Made by a program: the position numbers and the translations under genes. The notes below the pieces were generated by a model. It saw only the letters and a list, made by a program, of their open reading frames with translations, ran no database searches and was not told the DNA's origin. From Flavobacterium sp. IB48 (GTDB lineage: Bacteria; Bacteroidota; Bacteroidia; Flavobacteriales; Flavobacteriaceae), in assembly GCF_016405855.1 (NCBI RefSeq), contig NZ_JAEFCA010000008.1, positions 124,001 through 188,000 of the forward strand: a stretch of 64,000 nt of DNA, written 5' to 3'. Positions 23,695 to 32,334 of this stretch are shown here, in pieces; the stretch's first letter is position 1, and each line of letters starts with the position of its first letter.

Positions 23695-25080
23695 TTAAAA
23701 TTCATTTATAAATAAGTCAAAATTTCCTGTTGCAGCGACTTTTAATAAGTACGATTGCCACACATTATTATTGACAATATCTCGATCGATTTCAGCGCGA
23801 TTTAATACATACATCGTTTGTGTTAAATCAGTCAAATCAGTTAAACCGTTTTTGTATAAAGTCGATTTTTGAACATAAGCTCTTTTTGCAGCATCAACCT
23901 GAATCGGAGCTTCAGCATAGTTTTCCAAAGTAATTTTGATTTTATCTTCGGCAAAATTCAGCTGTGATTTTAATTCTCTATCTGCTTGATTGTATTCTTC
24001 CTGCATGGCTTGAGAAACAAATTTCTGAGCACTTACTTGCTTGCTTGATCGGAATGGTGTGGTTAAATTCCACGTGATTCCAACTCCAATTAAATAATTG
24101 GTACGATCTGGATTTACCCCATCCCAATAATTTCTTGTAAAAGCATTTTGATTGGTTGCGTACGAATTATCAAATCCTGAAGCTCTGGTTTGTAAAACCC
24201 CAAAAGCACTCATTGTTGGATAATAAAATCTCTTATACAATTTAACCTGCTGGTTGCTGTAATCGATTTTCGTTTTGTAGAATTGTAATAAAGGGTGAAG
24301 ACTATCTGTAGTAACTTCTTTTGTTACTAATTCCTTTGGGATCTGAGTTACAAATAAAGTATCTGTAACGAAATCCTGAGGTGCAACGCCCATTAAATCG
24401 ACTAATTTGTTGTTTTGTTCTTTAACGAAGTTTCTAGCAAGGTTTAAAGCAATTTTAGCTTTAGAAACTTCTGCAGTAGCCAAAGTAGAATCTACTCCAG
24501 CCAATAATCCGTTTTTAACTCTCGCTGCAGCAGTCTTTTTGAAAACTTCTGCACGATCTAAGTTCTTTTGCTGCGAAATCACTAATCTCTGGCTTGCCAA
24601 TAGATTCAGATAAGCAGCTGAAATTTTGATTTCCTGCTGGAATTTTTCCTGCTGTAAATCTTTTTCTTTAGCCTGAACATCAATTTTAGATAAATTGATT
24701 TTTTCCTGTGTTTTTCCGAAAGTGAAAAAATCCCAGTTCATGTTGACTAAATAAAGCGCGCCAAAAGCCGAGTTCCAGTTTTGTTCTGGTAACGGAAGTC
24801 CTGATGAAGCAACTCCTAAACCTCCAAAACCATACAACGGTCCGTTTTGTCCGTTTACGGTTCCGTAATCCTGCTGTGCCGATAAGTTAAGGTTTGGCAG
24901 GTAATCACGACGAGATTGTTTTAGAGTCTCTTTTGATGCATTGGTGTAATTGTTTTTTGCTCGGATAGAACCGTAGTTTTCAAGACCTACCTTTATTGCT
25001 TCTTTTAAAGACAGGGTTTGAGCATAACCGATTGAGGCAAAAATCAATAAAAATAATAAGGTAATTTTTTTGAAATACAT
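23695..25080 (-). CDS. TolC-family outer-membrane efflux protein
   Basis: A 461-residue channel protein with a signal peptide (cleavage near IGYAQ, residue 21). It has two OEP repeats, with long helices (e.g. about 155-225 and 355-440) separated by strands. It is the first gene of the operon and divergent from the LytS-type kinase gene, with a 175-bp shared promoter region holding a palindrome. The three genes form a complete tripartite exporter. Confidence 0.92.
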   Translation of the reverse strand: MYFKKITLLFLLIFASIGYAQTLSLKEAIKVGLENYGSIRAKNNYTNASKETLKQSRRDYLPNLNLSAQQDYGTVNGQNGPLYGFGGLGVASSGLPLPEQNWNSAFGALYLVNMNWDFFTFGKTQEKINLSKIDVQAKEKDLQQEKFQQEIKISAAYLNLLASQRLVISQQKNLDRAEVFKKTAAARVKNGLLAGVDSTLATAEVSKAKIALNLARNFVKEQNNKLVDLMGVAPQDFVTDTLFVTQIPKELVTKEVTTDSLHPLLQFYKTKIDYSNQQVKLYKRFYYPTMSAFGVLQTRASGFDNSYATNQNAFTRNYWDGVNPDRTNYLIGVGITWNLTTPFRSSKQVSAQKFVSQAMQEEYNQADRELKSQLNFAEDKIKITLENYAEAPIQVDAAKRAYVQKSTLYKNGLTDLTDLTQTMYVLNRAEIDRDIVNNNVWQSYLLKVAATGNFDLFINEF

Positions 25081-25173
25081 AAACTCAAGGTGTGAATAGA
25101 AATGTTTTTTGATGCAACAAATTTATTTCTCTTGTACTGATAAAAGTCAGGTTAAGTGATGTACTGCACTAGT

Positions 25174-25198
25174 AAATGACGAATTGAATTGGTCATTT
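25174..25198. promoter_or_regulatory. Inverted repeat in the divergent exporter/kinase region
   Basis: AAATGAC (25174-25180) and GTCATTT (25192-25198) form a perfect 7-bp inverted repeat with an 11-bp spacer, placing the half-sites 18 bp apart. It lies between the exporter operon and the LytTR two-component genes, so it is a candidate site for that regulator. Confidence 0.45.
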
Positions 25199-25255
25199 TT
25201 TGAAAAAAATAATTAAATAATTGTTCGTACTTTGTAAACTATTTCAAAATTAAGA

Positions 25256-26293
25256 ATGAACAAAAGAATTGATAACATACTGGATAACAAATGGTGGCAG
25301 GAGGTTGCCGTTGTCCTTTTTTCATTTACAATATATACCCTAAAAAATGATTGGATGTTATTTAGTTCTTTCATTTCGATTGCAATGGGTGTGTTTTTTT
25401 ATTGCATTTTGTACATGCATGCCCAATTTAATCGTTTTTTTCTCCTTCCGATTTTATTTAAAGCAAATAAACCTTTTACGTATATCATTTTAACGCTATT
25501 TGGAGTTTTTGTATTTTCTGTCATTTTGTATGAAATTACAAAAATGGATATGTTTGCCAATTGCCATTTATACCAAAACTCGCATCAGAGAAGTTATGCG
25601 TACCAATTGGCTAGTGTTTTGGGAACTTTGGTCTGCATTCTGAGTCCGATTATTGTTTTTAAGTTTTATCGTATTCACAGAAAACAAACCGATGCGGCTT
25701 TATTGTTCAATCAAATGCAATTAAATTCATTGAAAGGACAATTAAATCCGCATTTTTTGTTCAATACATTTAATACGCTGTACGGAATAAGCCTTCAGTT
25801 TCCAGACAGAACGCCCGATTTAATTATGAAGGTTTCGCAGTTAATGCGTTACCAATTGGAAAGCAATAGTAAACAATGCGTATCTTTAGAAGACGAATTG
25901 GAGTTTATAAACAGTTATGTTCAGCTTGAAAAAGAACGTGTTGGTTACAGATGTGACATACATTTTGAAAGCAAAGTAGATATTGAATACACTTATAAAA
26001 TTTCTCCGATGCTGTTAATTGCATTTATCGAAAATGCTTTTAAACACGGAACTTGTGCTATTGAAAATTGCTTTGTAAAAATCACGATTTCTGTTGAAAA
26101 CGGATTATTACATCTTCATGTTGCCAATTCAATTCCGAAGAAAAACGATGTGATTTCGACCAAAATCGGTTTAAAAAATACAATTGAACGTCTGAATTTG
26201 ATTTACGGAAAAGATTATAAATTAGATGTTAAAGACGACAAACAAATCTATGTTGTTGATTTAGAAATACAGCTTAAAAAGTTTGTAGGATGA
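25256..26293 (+). CDS. LytS/YpdA-type sensor histidine kinase
   Basis: A 345-residue membrane kinase with four helices (about 15-30, 34-54, 73-94 and 117-137), a short coiled linker, the His_kinase domain with His166 in LNPHFLFNTFNTL, and an HATPase domain (IAFIENAFKHG, then KIGLKNTIERL). There is no large external domain, so it may sense a membrane signal. It overlaps its regulator by 4 bp (ATGA) and is divergent from the RND exporter genes, the most likely target. Confidence 0.92.
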   Translation: MNKRIDNILDNKWWQEVAVVLFSFTIYTLKNDWMLFSSFISIAMGVFFYCILYMHAQFNRFFLLPILFKANKPFTYIILTLFGVFVFSVILYEITKMDMFANCHLYQNSHQRSYAYQLASVLGTLVCILSPIIVFKFYRIHRKQTDAALLFNQMQLNSLKGQLNPHFLFNTFNTLYGISLQFPDRTPDLIMKVSQLMRYQLESNSKQCVSLEDELEFINSYVQLEKERVGYRCDIHFESKVDIEYTYKISPMLLIAFIENAFKHGTCAIENCFVKITISVENGLLHLHVANSIPKKNDVISTKIGLKNTIERLNLIYGKDYKLDVKDDKQIYVVDLEIQLKKFVG

Positions 26294-26994
26294 GAGAAAC
26301 AAAGAAATGCATTATCGTAGACGATGAACCCGCTGCGCATTATGTTTTAGCCAATTATATAAAACAGAATCCACAGTTAGAATTGGTTTTTCAAGGCTAT
26401 AACGGCATTGAAGCGATGAATTATCTCAGAGAAAATCCAGTCGATTTAATGTTTTTGGATATCAATATGCCTGAAATTTCGGGAATGGAATTGCTTAAAA
26501 TTCTTCCAACGCATCCTAAAACTATTTTAACTACAGCATATTCTGAATTTGCGCTTGAAAGTTACGATTACGGCGTAATTGATTATTTGCTAAAGCCAAT
26601 CTATTTTCCAAGATTTCTAAAAGCAATTGACCGTTTTTTTGCGACCGAAAGTGTAAAACAAAAGGCAGAAGAAACCGTAAATTCGGTAAGTGTAAAAGTA
26701 GATGGTTATTTGATGGATATTGAATTAGATCAGCTTTTATACGCGCAGAGTTTTGGTAATTATGTAAAACTTCACACAACCAAAAGAACTTATCTGGCTT
26801 CTATTACCACAACAGAGTTCGAAAAATGCCTGCCAGAAAAGAGTTTTATGCGTATTCATAAATCTTACATTGTTGCTTTAGATAAAATTGATGCGACAGA
26901 AAAAGATTTTGTTGTTATTAAAAACGAAAGAATTCCAATCGGAATTACTTATAAAAGAGAACTAACAGATCGATTAAAAAAGCTTGAATTGTAG
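26290..26994 (+). CDS. LytTR family response regulator
   Basis: A 234-residue regulator. The receiver (1-118) has Asp11/Asp12, acceptor Asp57 in LMFLDINMP and Lys in YLLKPI; the LytTR DNA-binding domain spans about 133-232 (YAQSFGNYVKLHT, then MRIHKSYIV). It is translationally coupled to the kinase. LytTR proteins bind short direct or inverted repeats, and the palindrome at 25174-25198 is a candidate. Confidence 0.94.
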   Translation: MRETKKCIIVDDEPAAHYVLANYIKQNPQLELVFQGYNGIEAMNYLRENPVDLMFLDINMPEISGMELLKILPTHPKTILTTAYSEFALESYDYGVIDYLLKPIYFPRFLKAIDRFFATESVKQKAEETVNSVSVKVDGYLMDIELDQLLYAQSFGNYVKLHTTKRTYLASITTTEFEKCLPEKSFMRIHKSYIVALDKIDATEKDFVVIKNERIPIGITYKRELTDRLKKLEL

Positions 26995-27119
26995 ACACGA
27001 TTTAAGCTCAACTTTAAAGGAGTTTATTTTTTTGTAAAATGATATTTTCTTCTTGTTATTGTAATAAAAAAAGTGTTAATTTTAATACGTTGTTTAAGTT
27101 TAATTAAAAAATTGAAACT

Positions 27120-27593
27120 ATGAAAAACGTGCTTTTACTTTTTACTTTTTTATGCAGTAGTTTTTTAATTGCACAAGAAGGAACCAATATGAAAAAAGCA
27201 ATCACTCCTCCAGAAGAAGTTCGATTAGCTTTTGAGAAAGAATATCCAGGAAAAGTGCCAGTTTGGTCTGAAGAATATGTTGGAGATGATGCAGATGAGA
27301 TTCGATTTGAAGCACGATATAATGTAAATAATACAACAAAAGCGGTTGCGATTTACGATAATCTAGGAAACATGAAAGCTTATGAATTGCAGATTCCGTT
27401 TAAAGAGCTTCCAATAAAAGCGCAGTCTTATTTAAAAAAGAATTATAAGGCAAAAGCGATTCAAGAAATTGCAATGGTGGTAGATGATAAGAAAAAAACA
27501 ACCTACGAAGTTGGTGTAGAAAAAGATACTAAATTTTATGATATAGTTTTTGACGCAGAAGGCGGTTTTGATGTCTCTGTAGAAAAAAATTAA
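27120..27593 (+). CDS. PepSY-like (DUF2874) periplasmic protein
   Basis: A 157-residue exported protein with a signal peptide ending SSFLIAQ (residue 19). Two related halves (about 33-90 and 98-155) each contain the beta-alpha pattern of PepSY-like domains: VRLAFEKEYPGKVPVWSEE in the first and KAQSYLKKNYKAKAIQEI in the second. Such proteins bind or inhibit partners in the periplasm; the target is unknown. It sits 125 bp after the two-component genes, so it might belong to the same response. A terminator follows. Confidence 0.8.
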   Translation: MKNVLLLFTFLCSSFLIAQEGTNMKKAITPPEEVRLAFEKEYPGKVPVWSEEYVGDDADEIRFEARYNVNNTTKAVAIYDNLGNMKAYELQIPFKELPIKAQSYLKKNYKAKAIQEIAMVVDDKKKTTYEVGVEKDTKFYDIVFDAEGGFDVSVEKN

Positions 27594-27627
27594 AACGCTT
27601 ACTAATTCAAATATTATTTGAAATGAC

Positions 27628-27664
27628 AAACCCGATGAGTTTTTAATGCTTATCGGGTTTTGTT
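27628..27664 (+). terminator. Rho-independent terminator
   Basis: AAACCCGATGAG and CTTATCGGGTTT pair over 12 bp with one G-T wobble, followed by a T-rich run. It closes the PepSY-like gene. Confidence 0.8.
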
Positions 27665-27676
27665 TTGTGTTTTTTT

Positions 27677-27770
27677 GTTTCAGGTTTCAAGTTTCAAGTT
27701 GATATTCTTTGCGGTTAAACCTGAAACCTGAAACTTGAAACCTGAAACTTGAAATCTGAAACTTGAAACC
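27677..27770. repeat. Short tandem repeat, (C)CTGAAACTTGAAA units
   Basis: Alternating GAAACCT and GAAACTT heptamer-like units form a run at about 27719-27770, with the reverse complement (GTTTCAGGTTTCAAG) at 27677-27700, so the stretch can fold back. The same unit recurs at about 29636-29666 and 30658-30680. Confidence 0.7.
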
Positions 27771-27773
27771 TCC

Positions 27774-28538
27774 TTACAACATCATTCCACCAGAAACTTC
27801 AATTCTTTGAGCGTTTATCCAGCGAGCGTCTTCGGTGCATAAAAAAGCCACTACACCGCCAATATCATCTGGAAGACCAACTCTTCCTAAAGCGGTTACC
27901 GAAGCAATTTGCTGATTCATTTGTTCATTGTCGCGAACAACTCCGCCTCCAAAATCGGTTTCGATTGCACCAGGCGCAACTATATTGGCTCTAATTTTTC
28001 TAGCTCCTAATTCTTTTGCCTGATATTTAGTCAAAGTTTCCATTGCACCTTTCATAGAAGCGTAAGCCGCATAACCTGGAAATGAAAATCTTGCTAAACC
28101 AGTTGAAATGTTTACGATTCCGCCGCCATCGTTCATTGCGTTTAATCCTTTTTGAGTTAAGAAAAATGGACCTTTAAATTGAATGTTGGTTAACTGATCA
28201 AATTCGGCTTCGGTTGTTCCAATAAATGAATTATGGATTCCAATTCCGGCATTGTTTACTAAAAAGTCAAATTTATCTGTTTTAAAAGTGTTTTTTAATG
28301 TTGCTTCTACTTCTTTAAAGAAAGAATCAAAAGTGCTTGATTCAGCAACATTTAACTGTAATGAAGCAGCTTTTTGCCCCAGACTTTCAATTTCTTTTAC
28401 AACTAAATCTGCTTCTTCTTTTTTGCTATTGTAAGTGATAATTACGTCAAGTCCTTTTTTTGCAATCGCAATTGCCATATTTTTTCCTAAACCTCTGCTA
28501 CCGCCTGTAACGAGAGCTATTTTTGTATTTACTGCCAT
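27774..28538 (-). CDS. SDR family oxidoreductase
   Basis: A 254-residue classical short-chain dehydrogenase. The cofactor motif TGGSRGLG is at 11-18, NNAG at 95-98, and the catalytic Ser145, Tyr159 and Lys163 are all present; the C-terminal IEVSGGM is typical. A basic residue in the cofactor motif and an early Lys/Asn pattern suggest NADPH. It is separated from the next SDR by a tandem repeat, so joint transcription is doubtful. Substrate not predictable. Confidence 0.93.
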   Translation of the reverse strand: MAVNTKIALVTGGSRGLGKNMAIAIAKKGLDVIITYNSKKEEADLVVKEIESLGQKAASLQLNVAESSTFDSFFKEVEATLKNTFKTDKFDFLVNNAGIGIHNSFIGTTEAEFDQLTNIQFKGPFFLTQKGLNAMNDGGGIVNISTGLARFSFPGYAAYASMKGAMETLTKYQAKELGARKIRANIVAPGAIETDFGGGVVRDNEQMNQQIASVTALGRVGLPDDIGGVVAFLCTEDARWINAQRIEVSGGMML

Positions 28539-28547
28539 ATTTTTAAA

Positions 28548-28643
28548 TTATGAGTTTTGAGTTATGAGTTTTGAGTTATGAGTTTTGAAATGTTTCTTGT
28601 ATTTGTGATATACAATTCATAATTCATAACCCATAATTCATAA
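28548..28643. repeat. 14-bp tandem repeat plus inverted counterpart
   Basis: TTATGAGTTTTGAG is repeated three times (28548-28589, the last unit ending GAA). Its approximate complement, with ATAATTCATAA and CCATAATTCATAAT, follows at about 28612-28643, allowing a fold-back. A two-unit copy of the same repeat lies at 62910-62937. Confidence 0.7.
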
Positions 28644-29366
28644 TTATTTATGCATTGCATTAAAATGATTTCTCAAATCTTCTGCGCTTGCGTTTAATCT
28701 GGTTTCGCTTGTTCCGAAAGTCAATTCTTGTTTCCCTTCTTTAAGTTGCTCGAAAATAGATTCGATAAAACTGCTTACACTTGGATGTGCGTCGTGAAGT
28801 CCGATTCCGCCTAAATCTGTGTTTAATGCTGGTGGAATAATTTCGATTACTTCGATATTTTTAGCTTTTAATAAATGACGAAGCGAAAGTGTAAATGATC
28901 TAAAAAACGCTTTTGTAGCCGAATAAACTGGAACTTTTGCAAAAGGAGAAAAAGCTAATCCAGAAGTTACATTCATCACGGTTTTAAGAGCGGGTAACTG
29001 AATAAATAATGAAGTTAAATGCAGTGGAGCTTCAATATTGGTGCTAATTTCTGTTTTCATACTTTCGTAAAAATCAGCATCGGTAACCGAAACCCATTTT
29101 TGAATTCCTGCATTATTGATTAAAACGTTTAAATCGGGATGATTTGCCGTAATCCATTCGTAAAGCGCGATTCGTTCTTGTTCTATAGACAAGTCACAAA
29201 CTTTTGTAATAATTGCTGGAAATTTTGCTTTTACGTCGTTTAAAACTGATTCTCTTCGGCCGCAAATAATTACGGTATTGTTTTCCTGAATAAATCGTTC
29301 TGCAAGTCCAAGTCCGATACCGCTTGCACCGCCTGTAATTAAAATTTTGTTGTTTGATAATTTCAT
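28644..29366 (-). CDS. SDR family oxidoreductase (DltE-like)
   Basis: A 240-residue short-chain dehydrogenase with TGGASGIG at 11-18, NNAG at 84-87, and Ser135, Tyr148 and Lys152 in the active site. The family resembles DltE/YqjQ-type SDRs of unknown substrate. It is the upstream member of a pair of SDR genes on the same strand, with an AraC regulator further upstream that may control both. Confidence 0.92.
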   Translation of the reverse strand: MKLSNNKILITGGASGIGLGLAERFIQENNTVIICGRRESVLNDVKAKFPAIITKVCDLSIEQERIALYEWITANHPDLNVLINNAGIQKWVSVTDADFYESMKTEISTNIEAPLHLTSLFIQLPALKTVMNVTSGLAFSPFAKVPVYSATKAFFRSFTLSLRHLLKAKNIEVIEIIPPALNTDLGGIGLHDAHPSVSSFIESIFEQLKEGKQELTFGTSETRLNASAEDLRNHFNAMHK

Positions 29367-29531
29367 CTTTTCGTTCTTTTAATTTGATGAGACAAAGGTA
29401 GGAGCGAAGTAGAGTTGGGGATTTGTAAATATCAAATAGATGTTTGCGAAATTCAAATCAGAGTTAAAAAATACAATGTCAATTACAATTGCAATAAAAA
29501 CAGAATTATCTTTAATCTCATTTTATGTCCT

Positions 29532-29608
29532 CCTGAGCGAAGTCGAAGGACACGCACCGTAAAACGTACTGTATGGATTTAGCATACGATCCTTCGACTT
29601 CGCTCAGG
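29532..29608. repeat. Dispersed inverted repeat (CTGAGCGAAGTCGAAGG)
   Basis: CCTGAGCGAAGTCGAAGGA and its exact complement are separated by about 39 bp between the SDR and AraC genes. Half copies occur near 15.6 kb (CTTCGCTCAG) and at 62955-62970. A REP-like repeat without coding potential. Confidence 0.7.
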
Positions 29609-29672
29609 AAGACAAGCGTTATGCCCGAGCTCAGAAAACTTGAAACTTGAAACTTGAAACCTGAAACAAAAT

Positions 29673-30620
29673 TTAAGCTCTAAAAGCAATCGGCGTAAAA
29701 GAAGTTTGTTTTTTAAAGAAATTAGAGAAATGCGCTAATTCTTCAAAACCAAGTGAATAGGCGATTTCAGAAATATTCCAATCGGTTTGTTTTAAGAGTA
29801 TTTTGGCTTCGTTTGTTAATCGGCTTGTAATTAATTCGGTTGTGGTTTTTCCGGTGTTTTCTTTTAAAACCTTATTTAAATGATTTACATGAACGGATAA
29901 TCGTTCCGCAAAATCTTTCGCGGTTCTCAATTCTAATCGCTGATTTGGCGATTCAATTGGGAATTGTCTTTCCAACAATTCCGCAAATAAAGAAGAAACT
30001 CTAGCTGCTGAATTGTGCTTAGAATATAATGCTGTAATAGGTTGTAATTTTTGTCCGAAGTGGATTAATTCAGCCACATAATTTCGGATTAGATCGTATT
30101 TGTAAATATAATCAGAATTAATTTCTTTTTGTATTTTATTGAAAATCAATTCAACTTCTGAAACTTCTTCATCAGAAAGCTGAAAAATCGGATAACCGTC
30201 TGAAGCGAAAATTGGAAGCTCGTCCAGATCGATTCCGCTTTTACTTTTAGATAAAAATTCGCTGGTAAAAACACAGAACTGACCACCTTGATTGGTGTCT
30301 TGCGGTAAATAATTGTACGGAATTTTTGGAGTTGCAAATAACAATCCCTGTTTTTCGATTTCGATTACTTTATCGGCATATTCCGCTTTGTTGTGTCCTC
30401 TGATTAAACTTATTTTGTAATAAGCTCTTCTATCATAAGGCATTCCAGGCTTTCCTTTCATGCGTTCCAAAAGTTCTTTAATATCGAAAACATTAAAATG
30501 TCCGATTTCTTTTTGAATGTCGTTTGGCAATAATGAAGTGGGATCAACAGTTGAACCTTCGGTAATATCTTGGTAAAAGGAATCTAGAGATTTCATATCG
30601 TGATGAATTGCGAAATTCAA
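29673..30620 (-). CDS. AraC family transcriptional regulator
   Basis: A 315-residue regulator with a cupin-like N-terminal domain (about 45-190) and a C-terminal double HTH (about 215-313). It shows HVNHLNKVLKENTGKTTTE and the second-helix signature WNISEIAYSLGFEELAHFSNFF. It lies upstream of the two SDR genes on the same strand, separated by dispersed repeats, a common arrangement where the regulator controls the dehydrogenases. Ligand unknown. Confidence 0.92.
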   Translation of the reverse strand: MNFAIHHDMKSLDSFYQDITEGSTVDPTSLLPNDIQKEIGHFNVFDIKELLERMKGKPGMPYDRRAYYKISLIRGHNKAEYADKVIEIEKQGLLFATPKIPYNYLPQDTNQGGQFCVFTSEFLSKSKSGIDLDELPIFASDGYPIFQLSDEEVSEVELIFNKIQKEINSDYIYKYDLIRNYVAELIHFGQKLQPITALYSKHNSAARVSSLFAELLERQFPIESPNQRLELRTAKDFAERLSVHVNHLNKVLKENTGKTTTELITSRLTNEAKILLKQTDWNISEIAYSLGFEELAHFSNFFKKQTSFTPIAFRA

Positions 30621-30730
30621 ATATACGAAAAATATAAAGATTGGTTTTAGTTTGTTTTAGGTTTAAAGTTTCAAGTTTCGTTAGAACTTTGTCAAAGTTT
30701 GAAACTTTGACAAAGTTTAGCGTACAATTT

Positions 30731-30832
30731 TGTCATTTCGACGAAGGAGAAATCTTCGTAAGAAACTCCGTAATCTAAATCGACAATCTTTGTAGAGCTA
30801 CTCGCGAAGATTTCTCCTTCGTCGAAATGACA
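30731..30832. repeat. Dispersed inverted repeat (TGTCATTTCGA family)
   Basis: The left arm TGTCATTTCGACGAAGGAG and the right arm CTCCTTCGTCGAAATGACA are perfect complements, and further inner matches (AAATCTTCG.../...CGAAGATTT) give arms of about 30 bp. This is the best-preserved copy of the family in the window. An apparent 81-codon frame across it is an artefact. Confidence 0.75.
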
Positions 30833-30875
30833 AACATAGTGTTTAGAAGTTTTAAATTCTTTGCGTTCTTTGCGG

Positions 30876-31436
30876 TTAAAACAAACTTCCTTGTACAAAT
30901 TCAGGTTCTGGATTGCTTCCAAAAGGAATAGCATCAATCACAAAAAACTGTTTCACTTTGGGATCAAATTCCCTTAGAACAATTTCGTTGCATTCAAATT
31001 GGAGAGCAATTGTGGTAAAAAGTTCAAAAGCAATTTTAAGATTTTCGGGTGTTAATCTTCGTCCGATTGACATATGCGGATCATCACTTTTTTTGAGCTG
31101 TAAAGATTTCAGTGTTTCGTGAATCTTTTTCATTATGGGCTTTAGATTGTTTTTAGATTCTTCGTTTGGAGCAATAAAAAAAGCTCCAGCATTTTCATAA
31201 GAATCAAAATGATCTAAATATACTTGAGAAGGCGTAAAAGTATCGCAGATTTTAATTAGCTTTTGCTTTATAGAATCGAGTTGAGATTCCTCAATTTTAA
31301 ATTCACAAATCGTAATATGTGCTTCAGAATTACAGCTGTTGTACCATTCAATTTTACTTTTCAGTAAATCTTTCATTTTTTTGACACTATCAACAACTGG
31401 TTTTGAGTAGAATACTACAGAATATGTTTTTTCCAT
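30876..31436 (-). CDS. 2H phosphoesterase superfamily protein (2'-5' RNA ligase-like)
   Basis: A 186-residue protein with the two HxT/S motifs of the 2H superfamily: HITI (His40) and HMSIG (His121). Members act on 2'-5' or cyclic phosphodiester bonds in RNA or nucleotides. Length and motif spacing match LigT/YjcG-like proteins. It lies 25 bp downstream of the 104-aa gene on the same strand, so both may be cotranscribed. The exact substrate is unknown. Confidence 0.85.
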   Translation of the reverse strand: MEKTYSVVFYSKPVVDSVKKMKDLLKSKIEWYNSCNSEAHITICEFKIEESQLDSIKQKLIKICDTFTPSQVYLDHFDSYENAGAFFIAPNEESKNNLKPIMKKIHETLKSLQLKKSDDPHMSIGRRLTPENLKIAFELFTTIALQFECNEIVLREFDPKVKQFFVIDAIPFGSNPEPEFVQGSLF

Positions 31437-31461
31437 TTTTTAAGGGCTTTGAAACACAAAT

Positions 31462-31776
31462 TTAAAGCTTTCCTTTCAAATGCAATCGATGCAGAATTTC
31501 AGATTTTAGTAAACCGCTTCCGCCTCCAAAATGCTCGATTACTTCTACATTTGGCTGGTTTTTTAGACAGAAAGAAGTAAATTCTTTTTCAACATGGTCT
31601 TCAATTGCCGAACTCAAAAGCACGATATCTATTTTATGATTCTGAAAGTATTCTTGTGCTTCTTTTTCATCATTAAAAGCAATTGCATTCCAGTTTTCAT
31701 CTTCATTAACAAGACGAAGTAAAATGGCTAAAATAGCTTCATTTTTTCCGAGTAATAAAAATTGTAGCGTTTTCAT
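31462..31776 (-). CDS. Receiver-like protein lacking the phospho-Asp, 104 aa
   Basis: The pattern of alternating strands and helices (LQFLLLGKNE, WNAIAFND, KIDIVLLSSAIED) recalls a CheY-like receiver. The acidic pair near the first strand is absent, and Ser55 stands where the phosphorylated Asp would follow IDIVLL. It would then be a pseudo-receiver or an unrelated Rossmann-like fold. It is the upstream gene of a pair with the 2H phosphoesterase. Confidence 0.6.
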   Translation of the reverse strand: MKTLQFLLLGKNEAILAILLRLVNEDENWNAIAFNDEKEAQEYFQNHKIDIVLLSSAIEDHVEKEFTSFCLKNQPNVEVIEHFGGGSGLLKSEILHRLHLKGKL

Positions 31777-32286
31777 TTTTGTAGCTTCTAAGTTTCTAAG
31801 ATACTAAGTTTTTTGGCTCCAAAATATCTCGTTAACCAATTTGGCAACTATTTAATTGGAGTTACCTGCAAATGTAGGCAGGGTTTTATAAAAGAGACTT
31901 AATCTAGGACAAGAAATATGATTTTAAATCTTTTTTGCAGTGAATTTGAGCAAGAATCTAGTATTTTCTTTTACAAATTTTCGTTAAAGTGTATTTTGGC
32001 AATGTTTTGCAGAACAATTACTTAAGGTTTTTGGCTTCTGTTAATGTTGTTAATTTTTTCATACAATGTGGAAAACCGTAAGGTTATCTGTTTTTATGCC
32101 TGTAATTTTGGGTTGTTGAAATTTAAGAACAATGTTGTTTTTTACCTTTTTTAGAATGCCATTATTTAAGTTTTAACAATTCATGTTTTTTGGAGAAACA
32201 TTTTTTTTGAATTAAATTTTGACATATTCATTTGATCGTGGGTAATTGTATAAGAGTTTGCATTATACATTAATGTCTAATTTTTA
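31777..32286. other. Gap of about 500 bp, possible plus-strand RNA
   Basis: No protein gene is visible. On the plus strand a -7-like box TAATTTTG sits at 32103-32110 and a strong terminator follows at 32287-32334, with nothing coding between them. A non-coding transcript of about 220 nt is therefore possible. No matching -33 box is seen, so this is tentative. Confidence 0.3.
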
Positions 32287-32334
32287 GGGTTTTAAGAGGA
32301 AGTCGACGGACTGAATTTTAAAACCCTTTTTTTT
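32287..32334 (+). terminator. Strong plus-strand terminator without an upstream gene
   Basis: The outer arms GGGTTTTAA and TTAAAACCC, the inner arms AGTC and GACT with a GACG loop, then eight T on the plus strand. The minus strand has only a weak T tract. It lies at the 3' end of the minus-strand AraC gene. Confidence 0.75.

Noticed and set aside
30692..30937. An 81-codon minus-strand frame
   Set aside because: It runs through the TGTCATTTCGA inverted repeat and into the 2H phosphoesterase gene.
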